This document shows, in pieces, positions 9,057-21,038 of a stretch of 64,000 bases of DNA. The DNA is from Didymella arachidicola (Eukaryota > Ascomycota > Dothideomycetes > Pleosporales > Didymellaceae). The stretch lies in the NCBI GenBank assembly GCA_016630955.3, contig CM049989.1:1-64000 (forward strand), written 5' to 3'. The notes below the pieces were generated by a model, which saw only the letters and a program-made list of their open reading frames with translations, was not told the DNA's origin and made no database searches. How positions within the stretch are numbered: position 1 is the stretch's first letter; every line of letters starts with the position of its first letter. The translations under genes were made by a program, and so were the position numbers.

Positions 9057-11695
9057 CTATACCGCATCAAGCGCGAACGAGGCTCGGGGTCGTGGCGGTC
9101 GCGTGGAGGTAGGACGATTGATAGTAGGAACCTGCTCGTTGTAGCTGCCGGAATAAAGGAAGATGGTCTGGTTTGTGTTGTCTTTCGGCAGGGACGCAAG
9201 AGCAGCGGTGAGATTCATAAACGAGGCGTTGTAGCTTCCGTCTACTGAGACGATAACGGCATTGGCTGGTGAGACTACACCGCTATTAGGATGAGTATTG
9301 ACGGTGGAAGTCATTGTACCAATCGGGGAAGTCGTTGTGTTGGTTGCAGGTGAAGGTAATGTTGACGGACCGGTCAAGCTGTATGACGGAACGTAATTAT
9401 AAGCGGTCTGGTCGAGCCAAGAGGTGTCGCCTATCCAAGCAGCAAGCTCGTACTGCGAAGCTTGAGAAGCTGTCAAGTTGGTCGCGAAGCTAGCGCGCTG
9501 CGTGTTTTCTTGCCATGAACCAGGACCAGTATTTGCGTGCTCGCCAAACGTGACTATAGACTGTTAGTTTCAAGAATTTGTGAGGAAGAGACGTCCCATA
9601 CCTCCGGAAGTCTGAGGACTGCTCGTACTCCAGACCGACCAGCCAGCGGTGGAGATGTGTTTGTCGATGAAGCAATTGGTGTATACTGCAATTGAAAACT
9701 CGGAGTAAGGACGTCCCAGGTAGCTTAAGCCGAACGAGCTGCCGTAGGTGGAACTGTAAGTGATAACAGAACGATCAAAGACATATCCTCCGACCGTAGT
9801 GGCAGTTTGACGAGATTGCGCCGCGACACAAGCACCAGGGGTGTTCGAAACGATCATGCATTGATGGAAAAAGGCGGTCGAGAAACCCCAGATGAAGTCG
9901 ACAGACCTTAGACTGATTAGTTTATGTTGATTAGGATGCCATGAAGTGGGAGTAATACCCTTCAATATAGCAGTTAGAGAAGACCTGAGTACCCTTGTTG
10001 GCCAACAAAATATCCTGGAAGCCAGTGAAGGAGCATCCGTATGCGGCAATGTTAGCTCCATAGAAGTCGGCGGCCAAAGCAGCGGTGTTCTTTGTTTGCG
10101 GGTAGACATTGGCAAAGTTGATGTTATAAAACGCCAAGCCTGAATTGTCGTAGACCTTCTTCGCGTTGATGACTGGTGTATTCTCGTCTTGACCGGCGGT
10201 AGTCAAGACACCGTTCGAGGTCTGGATCGTCACTTGATTTTGAGTGTAGTCGCGAGTACTGTTAGTAGCTCCGACCAGTGTTACCTTGCCCTTGGGAGTT
10301 ATCGAGATTTGCTCGTTGTAGACGCCAGCTCCAATTTGAATGGTGTACGCCTTGGAATCGTTGGGTAGGGCAGCTATTGCGGCGGACACGTTCTGATAGT
10401 CACAGAGACCTGGGGTTTTCGACACAGTTAGTGTTGCGGTCAGCGCGCATGACACTGCTGTCGGTGAGGCAGTCACCGAGGTAGTGGCGTTCGAGGTGCT
10501 GGAAGGCAAGATCGAGGCAGTCGAAGCGGTAACCGAAGAAGTTGCAACAGCTAAAAGCTGCGCGGCATCAGATTCAGCGATGGAAGACAAGATCGAGGAG
10601 TCGATCCATGAAGTCGAAGAGCTACCATAAGGAGGGAAAGCAGTCCCGAAAACCCTGTCGATTGTGTACGGCGACACTTGTTCGGTCGTGAGCAGGTTGT
10701 CGTACGAGGGGCGGGTCACCGCATTGCTGGAGTAAGACCCAGCGCCCGTGCTGGCAAATTCGCCGTAGAACGACGAAACAGTGGCGGCCGTGGGATGAAA
10801 ACCCTGTGTCGAGATGAGGCTACCCATTACGACATTGCGGTAGATAACGGTGGCACCAGCGCCGTTCGGCGCAGCTAAGTACACACCAGTATTGCTGGAG
10901 CCTGCCTTTTGCTCGATGGAGCTTGAATTAAATACAACGGTCGAGTTGTAAAAATTGGTGCCCACGTTCGCGCCCTTGGAGTATACGATCGACGCACCTG
11001 AAGAGAGCGGGACGATCTTGGACTTGTAAACGTACATCGAAGGGACATTGTAAAAGATCTTGTCCGTTCCCTCGATCCTAGAGTTGGCAAAGATGGTCAG
11101 ACCGTATGATGCTGTAACAGCAGTAGCTCCTGTGGAGACAATGGAACATCCATAGAACGCGATGTTACTGCCCCTGAGAGACACTGCAACTGCATTGGCT
11201 GTCGAGGCTGTGGTAACGAAGTCAATCTTCTTCAGCGTCACACCTTTTGTATTACTTGTGCCAATAGTGAGTGGAGCAACAGTGTTAGAGATGACAACTT
11301 GATTCTGGGACCAGTCTGTGGCAGCGGTGGCAGTGGCACCAACAAGAGTGACTGTTGCGGTCCCATAGATAGTAACCGCTTCCGTGTAAGTACCTGATCA
11401 TGATCAGTGTTGACTGAAGCGACAGGACGTTGACAAGGTCACCAGGTAGGCTTGTCACAGTAGGAACGCCGTTGTTTTGTGCTGCATTGATGGCTGCGTT
11501 GATGGCGGTGTATTGACCCGAGCCGTCCAATGCCACAGTAACGGCCGAACTGGCACTGCCGATGGTCGCTGAAGAGAGCAACGCTGAAGACACACGTGAC
11601 GCGACTGCACTTAATGAGGTGACTGTCGAGTTCGATTGAGCAGGGGACTGAGCGGCCGCTAGCCCGATCAGGGCAGCAAGGGGAGAGAGTCGCAT
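9057..11695 (-). CDS. Secreted pectinesterase with three tandem domains (degenerate, active, truncated)
   Basis: Four exons give 829 aa in frame: 11695-11443, 11393-9959, 9906-9602, 9553-9057, with introns of 48-52 bp. The start MRLSPLAALIGLAAA is a signal peptide. Pectinesterases (CE8) remove methyl esters from plant pectin outside the cell. Domain 1 begins at VTVALDGSGQYTAINAAI but lacks the catalytic blocks: QDT reads TAVTA and DFIFG reads DKIFYN, so it is probably inactive. After a Ser/Thr-rich linker, domain 2 has FTGFQDIL, VDFIWG (assembled across an intron) and LGRP, so the Asp, Asp and Arg are present; the usual QAVA Gln is Thr. A second Ser/Thr linker leads to a third domain start (VIVSVDGSYNASF) that ends after about 50 residues with a Pro/Arg-rich tail. 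The family is secure; the three-domain layout is unusual. Confidence 0.85.
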
Positions 11696-14498
11696 AGTGA
11701 GTGACGATCTTCAATGGAAAGGGGATGGGGGGAAAGAATTGCGAGGACTCGCAGATAGATGAACGTCTGCATTGCGGTGATCCACGCAAGGGTACATGCA
11801 CCACCTGGTACACGGAAAAGTCTGGACAATGTGGCGCGCCTGATCCATAATCCAATATGTCGGCACATCTCTCAGATGGGGTTCGACAACAAGTCCAGGA
11901 TGGGTGTTCTGGATTGGGCCGTGGATCTGCAGAGGACCAGGGTGGAATTTCTTCTAACCTCCAGGGCTTACATTACCAGGCCACGGAAGCAAACGAGCTT
12001 GGATAATGACAGCACCAACGGCCCAAAGAACTGTTTTCCGGGAAACGAAGTTCACAAGGCTGATCGATTGCTCAGAATTCGACAGTGCACTTGCATCTCC
12101 TCACTTCGAGTGGACTAAATTGCAGAGTTGAATATCTGATCGCAATATTCGCGGTCGGAGGTTGCAACACCGTGCTCGTCCAGTACTGGTCGTAAGCTTT
12201 AGCGAGGGAGCGACTAACGGCGGGTGAGACACCTGGAATTGACTAAGTCGAGCTCCGTTTATTAGCGCTTCAACGAGGTGGTTGTGATAGAGACATCAAA
12301 TGTGCGCAGATATTCGATCGGCCTGCAACGAGTTGTTGATCTGCGGCCATAAGCCATTAGAGGCGAATAACAGCCTGAAGCAAGGCTTGTATTGGGCTTC
12401 TTCCTCTTTATTACTGTGCATCGTCGCACTTTTCTTATGATTATGTTGTAGATCAAAGACGGCATGGACAAGCGACCGGATAAGCTAGCATATTCGATCA
12501 GGCGGCGAGACCGATGACTCCACCACGTGGAAAAAGAGGCGCTAAAAGCTGAGGTAAATATAAATCGGACATAGAGTCGCTGTGCCCGGCGATGGGTGAT
12601 TGTGAAACTAAGGTGGTAGTCGACACAGGGCTTAGTGGGCCAGGAATCATCTCGCAGTCTACGATGCGAATGGTACCTCACCGTGATTTTCGCGGTACCC
12701 AACGAGCCGGGCTTTAGATCTGCAAATACGTGGATGTGCAACGTGGTCAAGCCGTGACTTTGACGGTAGAAAGTGGCATTCAAAAGCTTATCCTCAATGC
12801 TTAGCGCGAGCCCCGCAATGCAGGAACAATTACTTTACTTGGGCTAGTCCTGTGCTTCCAGCCTTCATATTCGTGGACCATGTTGTTCCTCTGAGCCGCT
12901 GTCATGTCAAGGCTGACAGCTTCGAGCGGAAATGCGCATCGATATTTGGCAGATTTGATCGCCACCGAGGATTTTCGCCTCAGTACTGAACAGAGACGAT
13001 GGGAGGTGTCTTGTTTCCTCTTAGATTATCCGTGGAACTTCAGCTGGAACGGCGGTGGTTAAGTGAAAATTGTTCTTATGTTCATCCGGGTTCTAAGTTG
13101 GGAGGCCTGTTCGTGGAACTATTTCGTGTGGGTTTGCTAGCGGATCAGCCTACTCAAAGTCAGGTTGTCGAGCTGCCATCTGCCATCCTGTCTCGCCGCA
13201 TTGGTGTCGCTCGTAGTGCGATGACACGAAGAGAAATTTGTGAAGCCATTATAGGTGTCCTGTGCTAGACGGCGCGTCATGGTGAGGGGACGCACTGTCC
13301 TCACCTTCTAGCCCCCCGGCCTGCACGGTTAGTCGCGGCCATCGTATACGGCACCGTTGGGCTCGTTAAAAGAAGCGGCCATAGAGCATCGTAGACAATG
13401 TGGGAGGCAGACAAAACTTGGTGCAATAAACAATGCTCGCTGGTGCAATGAATGTCTGCAGTGTTGCTTAACATCGGCATCCGGAGCCCTCAGTAGCCGT
13501 CGACCGATAAAAGTGGGCCGGCCAACGGCTTCCGTTCCAAGGTTCCTTGCTAGGTGGTGGTGACGCTCGTCCGCGTACAACAACATGAGCTGCCCATCGT
13601 CCCTCGGAATCAAGGGGCATCGCCAACAGAAATCACTCTCCTGCGCAAATTTCTGCCTTGCGCAGTCGGACCAGTCCGCATAGTACCCGAGCCATCAGAC
13701 TCAGGCCGTAAAATTGGTGATGACATCTTTGGTTCAGGTCGCACTGCCTTCATGTTGTCCATCTGAAAGCCAGCGATGCACAGGTGGACGGGACGGGCCA
13801 TGTACCGCCGGACAACAGGAGAGCGGATATGCTTGAGGGTGCCCAAGAGAAGGGTGCGCAGCTGCTATATGCTTTGCGCCTCCGCGTTCCGAGCTCACGA
13901 ATATATCTATGTCCGACGACTACAACGCGTGCGTGTCGCACCTGCGAAGAGGGTAGCCCTACCAAAGGGGTTTGTTCCAAAATCTCGGTGTTCGGTGCTT
14001 CGTACTGGAGGGGCGACTGTTTCAAGCGCAAGCTAATGTTGAAGAGCTAATTTGGAGCCTCTTTACCATATTCGAAACGGAGAAAGCCGCTGCCGGGACG
14101 GTCTGGAGTTCCGGCTGCACTCGGAGGCCGGATCTCAAGGAGTCCGCGGGAGCGCCCGGACTCAATACACTCATTTGCTGGATGTCCTCGTTGGTCTCTG
14201 GGCCAATAGCAATAATAAGATTGATCTCACAGGTGATAACAGTGGGGCTTCGTACCACAATATCCACGCACTAATCTGTTCTTTTGATATTCTATCTAGA
14301 TCGTATGAAAATAATCAAAGCTCACATACCTTCGTCCTCGCGCACTGAAAGCGGAGCAACAGTTTAGGGCCGATTGCGCGAGCGTGCTGATCTTACTTAT
14401 CATTCACCTAACCTCAATACCTATTCTTTCCCAGATTCTGTTCTTTACTCTTCGTTCCGGACGCCAGCTCGGCGAAGCTAATTTTCAAAACAAACAGA
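11696..14498. other. Intergenic region between divergent pectinesterase and ABC transporter genes
   Basis: Both flanking genes are transcribed outward, so both promoters should lie here. The open frames are short, overlap on both strands and show no recognisable domain. The last 100 bp before the transporter ATG are C/T-rich, as in many fungal leaders. Confidence 0.5.
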
Positions 14499-17400
14499 AT
14501 GGACAGCAGGAGACGAAGTGTGTCAGTCATGAGCGCCAGCTTGTCCGAGGGGGCTGGAGACGATCTCTTACGGAGAATCTCAAGAACATTCTCGGGCAAA
14601 TCACAAAGACATCAAGAAGAAGAAGAACGCGAAGAAAGCGGGATCGAGCGCTGGACTTCCAGACACGAGAAAGGCGAGATTGACGACGCATCCGACAGAA
14701 CCAAGGTCAACGATTGGCGCCTTGACCAATATGTAAAGGATATGCAAGCCAACGATCCAGCAGAGGGTCGAAGCCTCGGCGTTACATGGAAAGACCTGAC
14801 AGTCCAAGTTATTCCAGCAGACGCTACACTGCAAGAGAATGTGCTGAGTCAGTTGAACACAATTCAGCAAATCAAGGAGGCGCGCAACAAGGCTCCCTTG
14901 AAGACGATTCTTGATGGCTCGTTCGGATGTGTCAAACCTGGTGAGATGCTACTTGTCCTGGGTAGACCTGGTTCTGGTTGCACAACTCTTCTAAAGACCC
15001 TCGCCAACAAGAGGAAAGGGTATGTATACGATCGTAAATATCTTACCTTGGACGTTGTCTCTAACGCGGCTGTCAGATATTCCAATGTTGCCGGCGATGT
15101 ACACTACGGTTCGATGACTGCCAAGGAGGCTGAGCAGTACCGTGGATCTATCGTTATCAACACGGAAGAAGAGCTCTTTTACCCTTCTCTCACTGTTGGA
15201 AAGGTATGTAATCATCCCAATGTATGGAGCATTGAAGTCGATCTCTAACGTGATTGCAAAGACGATGGATTTCGCAACTCGATTGAATATTCCCGAAACG
15301 CTTCCTGCCAACTCGGAAAACCGCGAAGACTATCGCCTCAAGTTCAAGAATTTCCTTCTCGACTCCATGGGCATCTCTCACACTGAGGACACCAAGGTGG
15401 GCGACGCTTTTGTTCGTGGCGTGTCTGGTGGCGAGCGGAAGCGCGTGTCTATCATTGAGACGTTGTGCACAAGGGGCAGCGTTATGTGCTGGGACAACTC
15501 GACGAGAGGACTAGACGCCTCTACAGCCCTTGAGTATACCCGTGCCCTCCGCTCGCTGACTGACGCTATGGGCATCGCAACTATTGTTACTCTGTACCAG
15601 GCCGGGAACGGTATCTACGACTTATTCGACAAGGTCCTTGTCCTTGACGAAGGGAAACAGGTCTACTACGGTCCTCTCAAGCAGGCTCGTCCCTTCATGG
15701 AGAATCTTGGTTTCGTGTGTAGTGAAGGCGCCAATATCGCAGACTTCTTGACAGGTGTCACCGTACCTAGCGAGCGGCGGATCAAGCCAAAGTTTGAGTC
15801 CAGATTTCCTCGCAACAACGTTGAGCTTGAAAAGGCCTACCGAGAATCGCCCATCAAAACGGACATGGAACAGGAGCTCGACTACCCCAATACTGAACAA
15901 GCAAGGTCCCACACCAAAACGTTTATTCACGCCGTGTCCCTCGACAAGTCGAAGGGCCTTCCTAAGAAGTCTCCTATGACTGTTTCATTCTCAGCTCAGG
16001 TTAGAGCATGCGTCACTCGTCAATACCAAATCATTTGGGGTGACAAAGCCACTTTCGCCATAAAACAAGGCTCCACTATCGTTCAAGCTCTCATCTCGGG
16101 GTCCTTATTCTACAACGCCCCTAGTAACTCCGCTGGGCTCTTCGTCAAGGGCGGTGCTCTCTTCTTGACACTCCTCTTCAATTCTTTAGTCGCCATGTCT
16201 GAGGTCACAGACTCCTTTGCCGGGCGCCCTATCCTCGCCAAGCACAAGAACTTTGCATTTTTCAACCCAGCTGCTTTCTGTATCGCCCAGATCACCGCGG
16301 ACGTACCTATTATTTTCTCCCAGGTTACTTCTTTCGTCATCATATTGTACTGGATGGCTTCACTTAAAGCGACCGCTGGTGCTTTCTTTACCTGTTGGTT
16401 CGTCGTATATCTCACGACTTTTGTCATGACGGCCCTTTTCCGCATGATCGGTGCAGCGTTCAAGAACTTCGATTCGGCTTCTAAGGTCTCTGGTTTTGCG
16501 GTCAGCGCTCTTGTCTTGTACACTGGATACCAGATTCCGAAACCTCAGATGCACCCCTGGTTTGTGTGGATTTACTGGATCAACCCTCTCTCGTATGGCT
16601 TTGAGACAATGCTGGCAAACGAATTTAAGGGTACCACGATCCCCTGTGTCACCACCAACCTGGTGCCAAACTATTTGCCTCAATATCAGGATCCGGCTCA
16701 TCGGTCCTGCGCTGGCATTGCTGGTGCTAAACCAGGCGCTGTTTCGTTGACCGGCGAGGAGTACCTCCGAAGCTTATCGTACTCCTCGTCCCATATTTGG
16801 CGCAATGTTGGTATCCTCTTTGCTTGGTGGGCTCTATTCGCTGGTCTTACCATATTCTTCACTCTTCGCTGGGATGATGCTGCTGGCTCTACTGGTGCGC
16901 TACTGATCCCTCGTGAGAACGCAAAGAAGGTTCCCAAATCAGTCGCTCCCGCTGATGTGGAGGCCAATGCTGAAGAGAAAGCCCCGCGTCCTCGAGCCGA
17001 TGATAGAAATGACGCATCAAGCAACGAGGTAGGCGGCGATCTCATCCGCAATACCTCAATATTCACTTGGCGTAACCTATCGTACATTGTTCAAACCCCA
17101 TCAGGCCCTCGCACCCTTCTTGACAAGGTCTCGGGCTATGTCAAGCCTGGTATGTTAGGTGCCCTTATGGGCTCATCTGGAGCCGGAAAGACTACTCTGC
17201 TGGATGTCCTGGCCCAACGTAAGACCGATGGTAAGTCTTCGATCCTGTCCCTTCATGCAATAGCTGACCTCTGCTCAAGGTACTATCCACGGTGAAGTAC
17301 TTGTCGACGGTCGTCCTCTACCTGTTTCATTCCAACGTTCTGCAGGCTACTGTGAGCAGTTGGATGTTCATGAGCCCTTCTGTACGGTTCGCGAAGCCCT

Positions 17401-19006
17401 CGAGTTCTCCGCTCTTCTCCGTCAGAGCCGCGAGACTTCTCGTGAGGAGAAACTTGCCTATGTCGACACCATCATCGACCTCCTGGAACTACACGACCTT
17501 GAACACACACTTATCGGACGCGTTGGCGCTGGCCTCTCTGTTGAGCAGCGTAAGCGTGTCACTATCGGCGTTGAACTTGTTTCTAAGCCATCCATATTGA
17601 TTTTCCTCGATGAGCCTACCTCTGGTCTCGATGGACAGGCTGCTTTCAATACAGTCCGTTTCCTTAGGAAACTTGCTGACGTCGGCCAAGCGGTACTGGT
17701 CACGATTCATCAGCCTTCTGCTCAGCTCTTCGCCCAGTTTGATACGCTTCTGCTACTTGCCAAGGGTGGCAAGACCGTCTACTTCGGCGAAATAGGGGAA
17801 AATGGTCAGACTGTGAAGGACTACTTCAACCGTGAAGGTGTTCCTTGCCCTCGAGAGGCCAACCCTGCTGAGTTCATGATTGATGTTGTCACTGGTACTC
17901 ACTCGACCGAGCGAGACTGGCACCAGGTCTGGCTTGATTCGCCCGAGCACACGCAGATGGTACAAGACATGGAACATATCATCACTGACGCCGCTGGCAA
18001 GCCACCTGGGACGACTGATGACGGACACGAATTTGCAACAGATATGTGGACCCAGACGAAGCTGGTCACTCAGCGCATGAACCTCAGCCTGTACAGGAAC
18101 GTCGACTACGTCAACAATAAGATTGCACTTCACATCTTTCTGGCTCTCTTCATCGGCTTCTCTTTCTGGCAAATTGGCGACTCGGTTCAACAGCAGCAGA
18201 TTGTCCTCTTCTCTATTTTCAACTATATCTTTGTTGCCCCTGGAGTTATCGCACAACTCCAGCCCCTCTTTATCGACCGCCGAGATATCTACGAGACACG
18301 AGAGAAGAAGTCAAAGATGTACCACTGGGCTCCTTTCACTACCGGACTCATTGTCTCTGAGATGCCATACCTGGTTATCTGTGGAATACTCTACTTCCTC
18401 TGCTTCTACTACACCGCAGGTCTTCCTGTGGCATCTGACAAAGCGGGCGCGACGTTCTTCGTCATGCTCATCTACCAGTTCTTCTACACTGGTCTCGGCC
18501 AATTCGTCGCTGCATACGCCCCTAATGCTGTCTTTGCATCACTTGTCAATCCCCTCCTTCTCGGTATCCTGGTCTCATTCTGTGGTGTTCTCGTTCCATA
18601 CAACCAGATTCAGCCTTTCTGGCGCTACTGGCTGTATTACCTGAACCCTTTCAACTATCTCATGGGCGCACTGCTCGTCTTTGTGGACTTCGACTGGACA
18701 GTCAACTGCAAGGAGTCGGAGTTCGCAATCTTCGATCCCCCTGCTGGTCAGACCTGTGCTCAGTATCTAGAGGGATGGCTGAATGGCCCTGGCGCGCGCA
18801 ACAACCTCATCAACGGCGATGCCACGGCTGACTGCAGAGTTTGTCAGTACCGCCGCGGCAGTGACTATCTCCACACCATCAACCTCAATGACTACTACTA
18901 TGGCTGGAGGGATGCGGCGATTTGTGTCCTGTTTACCATCTCGAGCTACGCCCTCGTCTATCTGCTCATGAAGCTGAGAACCAAGGCTAGCAAAAAAGCC
19001 GAGTAA
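14499..19006 (+). CDS. PDR-type ABC transporter (full-size ABCG, drug or toxin efflux)
   Basis: Four exons: 14499-15019, 15077-15203, 15262-17230, 17280-19006. Introns are 57, 58 and 49 bp with GTATGT or GTAAGT donors and CTAAC branch sites. The total of 1447 aa is the usual size. Order is NBD1-TMD1-NBD2-TMD2, the reverse layout of PDR pumps. NBD1 has the fungal Walker A variant GRPGSGCTT (Cys for Lys) and signature VSGGERKRVSI. NBD2 has GSSGAGKTT and the degenerate signature LSVEQRKRVT, the known asymmetry of the family. Membrane helices follow each NBD. The protein should sit in the plasma membrane and export hydrophobic compounds such as azoles or plant defence molecules. Substrate cannot be read from sequence. 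A transposon lies 165 bp past the stop. Confidence 0.95.
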
Positions 19007-19171
19007 ACTGTGTCTCGGCAACCGATTTTCTCCTCGGTGTTCTGTATCTGAAGCTTTCGCTTCCCTATAATTCCGGTATTGTTTACTTCTCCTCATGCAT
19101 GAGGATAATCCGGCCATACCTTAGACCTTGCAAACCCTTCCTCTGCCTAGACTGATAGACTTCTAAATATA

Positions 19172-19235
19172 ACGTACCTCACGGGTAAGTGGGCCACCCT
19201 GTCTAGTGGGCCACTTTTGCCAAGACCACACCAAA
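19172..19235 (+). repeat. Left terminal inverted repeat of A1 (64 bp)
   Basis: Identical to the complement of 20973-21036. The motif AGTGGGCCAC occurs at positions 17-26 and again at 34-43 from the outer end, a spacing of 17 bp. Confidence 0.95.
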
Positions 19236-19323
19236 CTTCACATTAAATTGTAGTATAGTAACAGCACCTCGCGTATGGGGGTTCTGAGGAAGACGTCCTG
19301 GCAAGGTCCATGGTAGATAAGTG

Positions 19324-20955
19324 TTATTTACACGTTCGCGCGTTGTGCCCTGTCTCTCCGCACGTTCCACACCGTCGTTGGGATAGTTCACCTCCTTCAG
19401 CGCGCATCCTCTTCTTTGGCTTCTTACCATCACCACGCACGCCAAACTCCTTTAGAGCAGTTAAACGCTGTGCCTCTTCAACTGTTATGCTCCCTCCTGT
19501 TTGAATTCGCTTCCTTTTATGTGATTTGCGCTCTGTTGCAGCTGCTAGAGCCTCTCGAAGCTCATCACGTTCCTTTCTCATCAACGCAAGCTGGTGCGCT
19601 ACCTTTGCTCCCCCCTTTGCATAGTGCTCTAGCGCGCTATACACTGAATTAGGTGAGCTGCCCTGCTGCCTCTTATACTTGTCTCGAATTAGAGTTGATT
19701 GCGACTGAAATTCAAGCAGGTTTTTGGGGGTTTGGGACTGCCAGGGCTCGTTGTTGGTAGGTAGTTGGGGTGATGGAGTCCGCAGCCTCACATTGAGGGT
19801 TGATATGACCCGTTCTGGGTCAAAGGGGACCAATCCAGCGCCTCGGAACCCTCCCTGGATGTTGCTAGGGGTGATAGTCGCGTTATATGCTGCTCTTAAG
19901 CATACTAGGAACGACTGCTTGTCTATGTGGTTGATCCGGTTGCGCGAGAGCTTGTTGACCTGATGCCCGTACTCCCGCTTCAAAGGGGCAAAACAACCCA
20001 CATCAAGCGGCTGCAAGAGGTGCGATGAGTGCGCAGGCATTGTAAGAGTTACAATCTTGTTCTCTTTGCAGTATTGGGTGAATGCTGCGGCCTGGTGGCT
20101 CTCATGGCCGTCTATAAGTAGCAAACGGTGGGTCCCATAGGTACGCTCCTTAGTATGCCTGTTAAAGTGCTTCAACCAGTCAAGACCAAGCTCGTTGTTG
20201 GTCCAGCCGTTCTCAGAGACCCCAATTACCCAGTCCTGGGGCAGATCTTTGTCCTTAGACCAGTTGGTGGTGTGGGTTTTGGCTTTAAGGATAATAAAGG
20301 GTGGAATAGCCCACCCTGCAGCATTTACGCCTAAGATTAACGTAGCCCACTCCTTATTGCCTGGCTGTATCTGCTTTGCTCGTCCTCGGTTCTCTACGTC
20401 TGCAACCACTGCTCCAGGGGTAATCTGACCCATTGCAAAGCCAGTCTCGTCAAAGTTGTACGTGTCTTCGTCCACAATGCCGTACTTAGCTTTGACATTA
20501 GCTACTAGGCTGAACCAGCCCTGTATTATCTTAGGATCCTCGCAGAGGGCTCTCTTGTAGTCATACTTGCGACTAAACTTTACTTTTAGCCTTGGTTGAC
20601 GCTTTACAAACGTACTGGGCCAATTTCGGCCAACAGGGGCCATTCCACGCTCTTGTCGCAGCAAATTGGCCATATCAGCCACATCTGACAAGCGAGGGGG
20701 TTCTCCTCGCTGTATAAGGTAAAGAACGTGATCAACAATCGCCTCCTCTGCGTGCTCATCCAGATACCGTCGGCTAGGCATAGAATCAACTCTTGAGGGC
20801 TGTCCAGCGCGTCGTTGGGCTAGTGTAGTTCGGGGCACGTTGAAGATAGCTGCAACGCGTCGCAGGGAGAGATTCGCATCCTGTTTGATAGCTTGAAGTG
20901 CAAGCTGTATCCGAGCTTCTTTTAACGCGTCTGATTGACCTTGTTGTTGAGGCAT
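19324..20955 (-). CDS. Pogo/Fot1-like DDD transposase of A1
   Basis: A single uninterrupted frame of 543 aa starting at MPQQQGQSD. The longer open frame starting in the inverted repeat was rejected because it would translate the transposon end. An N-terminal helix-turn-helix (about 10-60) and a CENP-B/Tc5-type DNA-binding region (about 65-145) precede the DDE_1 catalytic core. Acidic residues are D169 (NFDETGFAMG), D282 (IDGHESH) and D318 (QPLDVGCF), a DD36D arrangement. The C-terminus has a basic region and a CCHC knuckle, CGTCGETGHNARTC. The protein should bind the inverted repeats in the nucleus and cut and paste the element at TA sites. With intact ends and frame, A1 may be active. Confidence 0.95.
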   Translation of the reverse strand: MPQQQGQSDALKEARIQLALQAIKQDANLSLRRVAAIFNVPRTTLAQRRAGQPSRVDSMPSRRYLDEHAEEAIVDHVLYLIQRGEPPRLSDVADMANLLRQERGMAPVGRNWPSTFVKRQPRLKVKFSRKYDYKRALCEDPKIIQGWFSLVANVKAKYGIVDEDTYNFDETGFAMGQITPGAVVADVENRGRAKQIQPGNKEWATLILGVNAAGWAIPPFIILKAKTHTTNWSKDKDLPQDWVIGVSENGWTNNELGLDWLKHFNRHTKERTYGTHRLLLIDGHESHQAAAFTQYCKENKIVTLTMPAHSSHLLQPLDVGCFAPLKREYGHQVNKLSRNRINHIDKQSFLVCLRAAYNATITPSNIQGGFRGAGLVPFDPERVISTLNVRLRTPSPQLPTNNEPWQSQTPKNLLEFQSQSTLIRDKYKRQQGSSPNSVYSALEHYAKGGAKVAHQLALMRKERDELREALAAATERKSHKRKRIQTGGSITVEEAQRLTALKEFGVRGDGKKPKKRMRAEGGELSQRRCGTCGETGHNARTCK

Positions 20956-20972
20956 TAGTGTAGGGAGAGAGT

Positions 20973-21036
20973 TTTGGTGTGGTCTTGGCAAAAGTGGCCC
21001 ACTAGACAGGGTGGCCCACTTACCCGTGAGGTACGT
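20973..21036 (-). repeat. Right terminal inverted repeat of A1 (64 bp)
   Basis: Perfect inverted match to the left end, with the same duplicated AGTGGGCCAC motif. Identity ends where the left end reads C and the right end A. Confidence 0.95.
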
Positions 21037-21038
21037 TA

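Larger units (their letters stand above)
19172..21036 (-). mobile_element. Element A1: complete pogo/Fot1-like DNA transposon, 1865 bp
   Basis: Bounded by perfect 64-bp terminal inverted repeats starting ACGTACCTCACGGG and flanked by a TA duplication (19170-19171 and 21037-21038). It encodes one intact transposase on the minus strand. Length and 64-bp repeats are in the size class of Fot1, Pot2 and Molly elements of ascomycetes. A second copy (A5) is at 43344-45208, exactly 24,172 bp away, with identical length and the same predicted protein. Confidence 0.95.

Noticed and set aside
12262..12783. 173-codon minus-strand ORF
   Set aside because: It has an unusual composition rich in Arg and Ser, no domain, and no splice partners, so it is more likely chance in the intergenic region.
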